Source: a bacterium
Lineage (GTDB): Bacteria > UBP6 > JAFGXH01
DNA length: 21,842 nucleotides
Assembly: GCA_027064085.1 (NCBI GenBank)
Contig: JAMOQH010000015.1
Span: 1-21,842, forward strand
Reading direction: 5' to 3'
Positions 21,814-21,842 of the stretch are shown piece by piece. How positions within the stretch are numbered: position 1 is the first letter of the stretch; every line of letters starts with the position of its first letter. The notes beneath the pieces were generated by a model that saw only the letters and a list, made by a program, of their open reading frames with translations, was not told the origin of the DNA and did not search any database. The position numbers were made by a program, and so were the translations under genes.

Positions 21814-21834
21814 GTTCCCAAGGAGGAGCTAGAC
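21814..21834. repeat. Flank of the rpn element, inverted match to 20534-20557
   Basis: GTTCCCAAGGAGGAGCTAGA here and, on the opposite strand at 20534-20557, GTTACTAGCAAGGGGACAAG continuing CTAC share GTT, CAAGG, GG and AGCTA in order with small gaps. The two stand either side of the rpn gene in inverted orientation. The left part also recalls the common dispersed GTTCCCAAG palindromic repeats. Confidence 0.3.
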
Positions 21835-21842
21835 AGAGCAAT

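Overview
The window is strongly AT-rich bacterial DNA (low G+C by eye) with short intergenic gaps, Shine-Dalgarno sequences of the AGGAGG type, flagellar genes, two ferredoxin-type oxidoreductase subunits and long ankyrin proteins. This fits a motile, probably anaerobic or microaerophilic Gram-negative-type bacterium. The MotE-like flagellar protein and the IorAB enzyme would fit a deferribacterial or campylobacter-like lineage, but nothing here fixes the taxon.

Layout. (1) 1-3060, plus strand: the end of a flagellar export operon, with fliH, fliI, a secreted MotE/MgtE-N-like protein and a small membrane protein, closed by two consecutive hairpins; then a GlsB/YeaQ-type membrane protein. (2) 3377-7540, minus strand: one long run of seven tightly packed genes. 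In transcription order these are an NTF2-like lipoprotein, an Smr-domain protein, a YciO/Sua5-family protein, a small exported protein, thioredoxin, a universal stress protein and a shortened SSP411/YyaL-like protein. A second promoter may lie before yciO. (3) 7631-7860, minus strand: a tRNA-Lys/tRNA-Glu pair with a near-consensus promoter and a clear terminator. (4) 7866-8150: a gene-free stretch unusually rich in hairpins. (5) 8161-10542, plus strand: iorA-iorB, then a terminator. (6) 10668-15656: a REC-PAS-HD-GYP response regulator diverges from an exported protein plus ankyrin gene, and a second, larger ankyrin gene converges on the first with a 21-bp tail overlap. (7) 15779-17833: a fused ADP-forming acyl-CoA synthetase, converging on a DEAD-box RNA helicase. 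(8) 19236-20298: RsmI-like methyltransferase and, convergent, the anti-sigma factor flgM. (9) 20449-21842: an Rpn/PD-(D/E)XK transposase-family nuclease with a perfect 21-bp coding tandem repeat, bordered by imperfect inverted flanks and what looks like degraded coding sequence.

How the genes work together. IorAB and the ADP-forming synthetase form a known two-step route: arylpyruvate to aryl-acetyl-CoA with reduced ferredoxin, then to the free acid with ATP. fliH/fliI/motE-like and flgM belong to flagellum assembly and timing. The HD-GYP protein would tie c-di-GMP turnover to an unknown input next to the ankyrin genes. The most unusual parts are the ankyrin/exported-protein/HD-GYP locus, the Rpn element with its slippage-prone coiled coil, the cysteine-less thioredoxin-fold SSP411-like protein and the structured intergenic region before iorA. 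I found no CRISPR array, rRNA or classical transposase.
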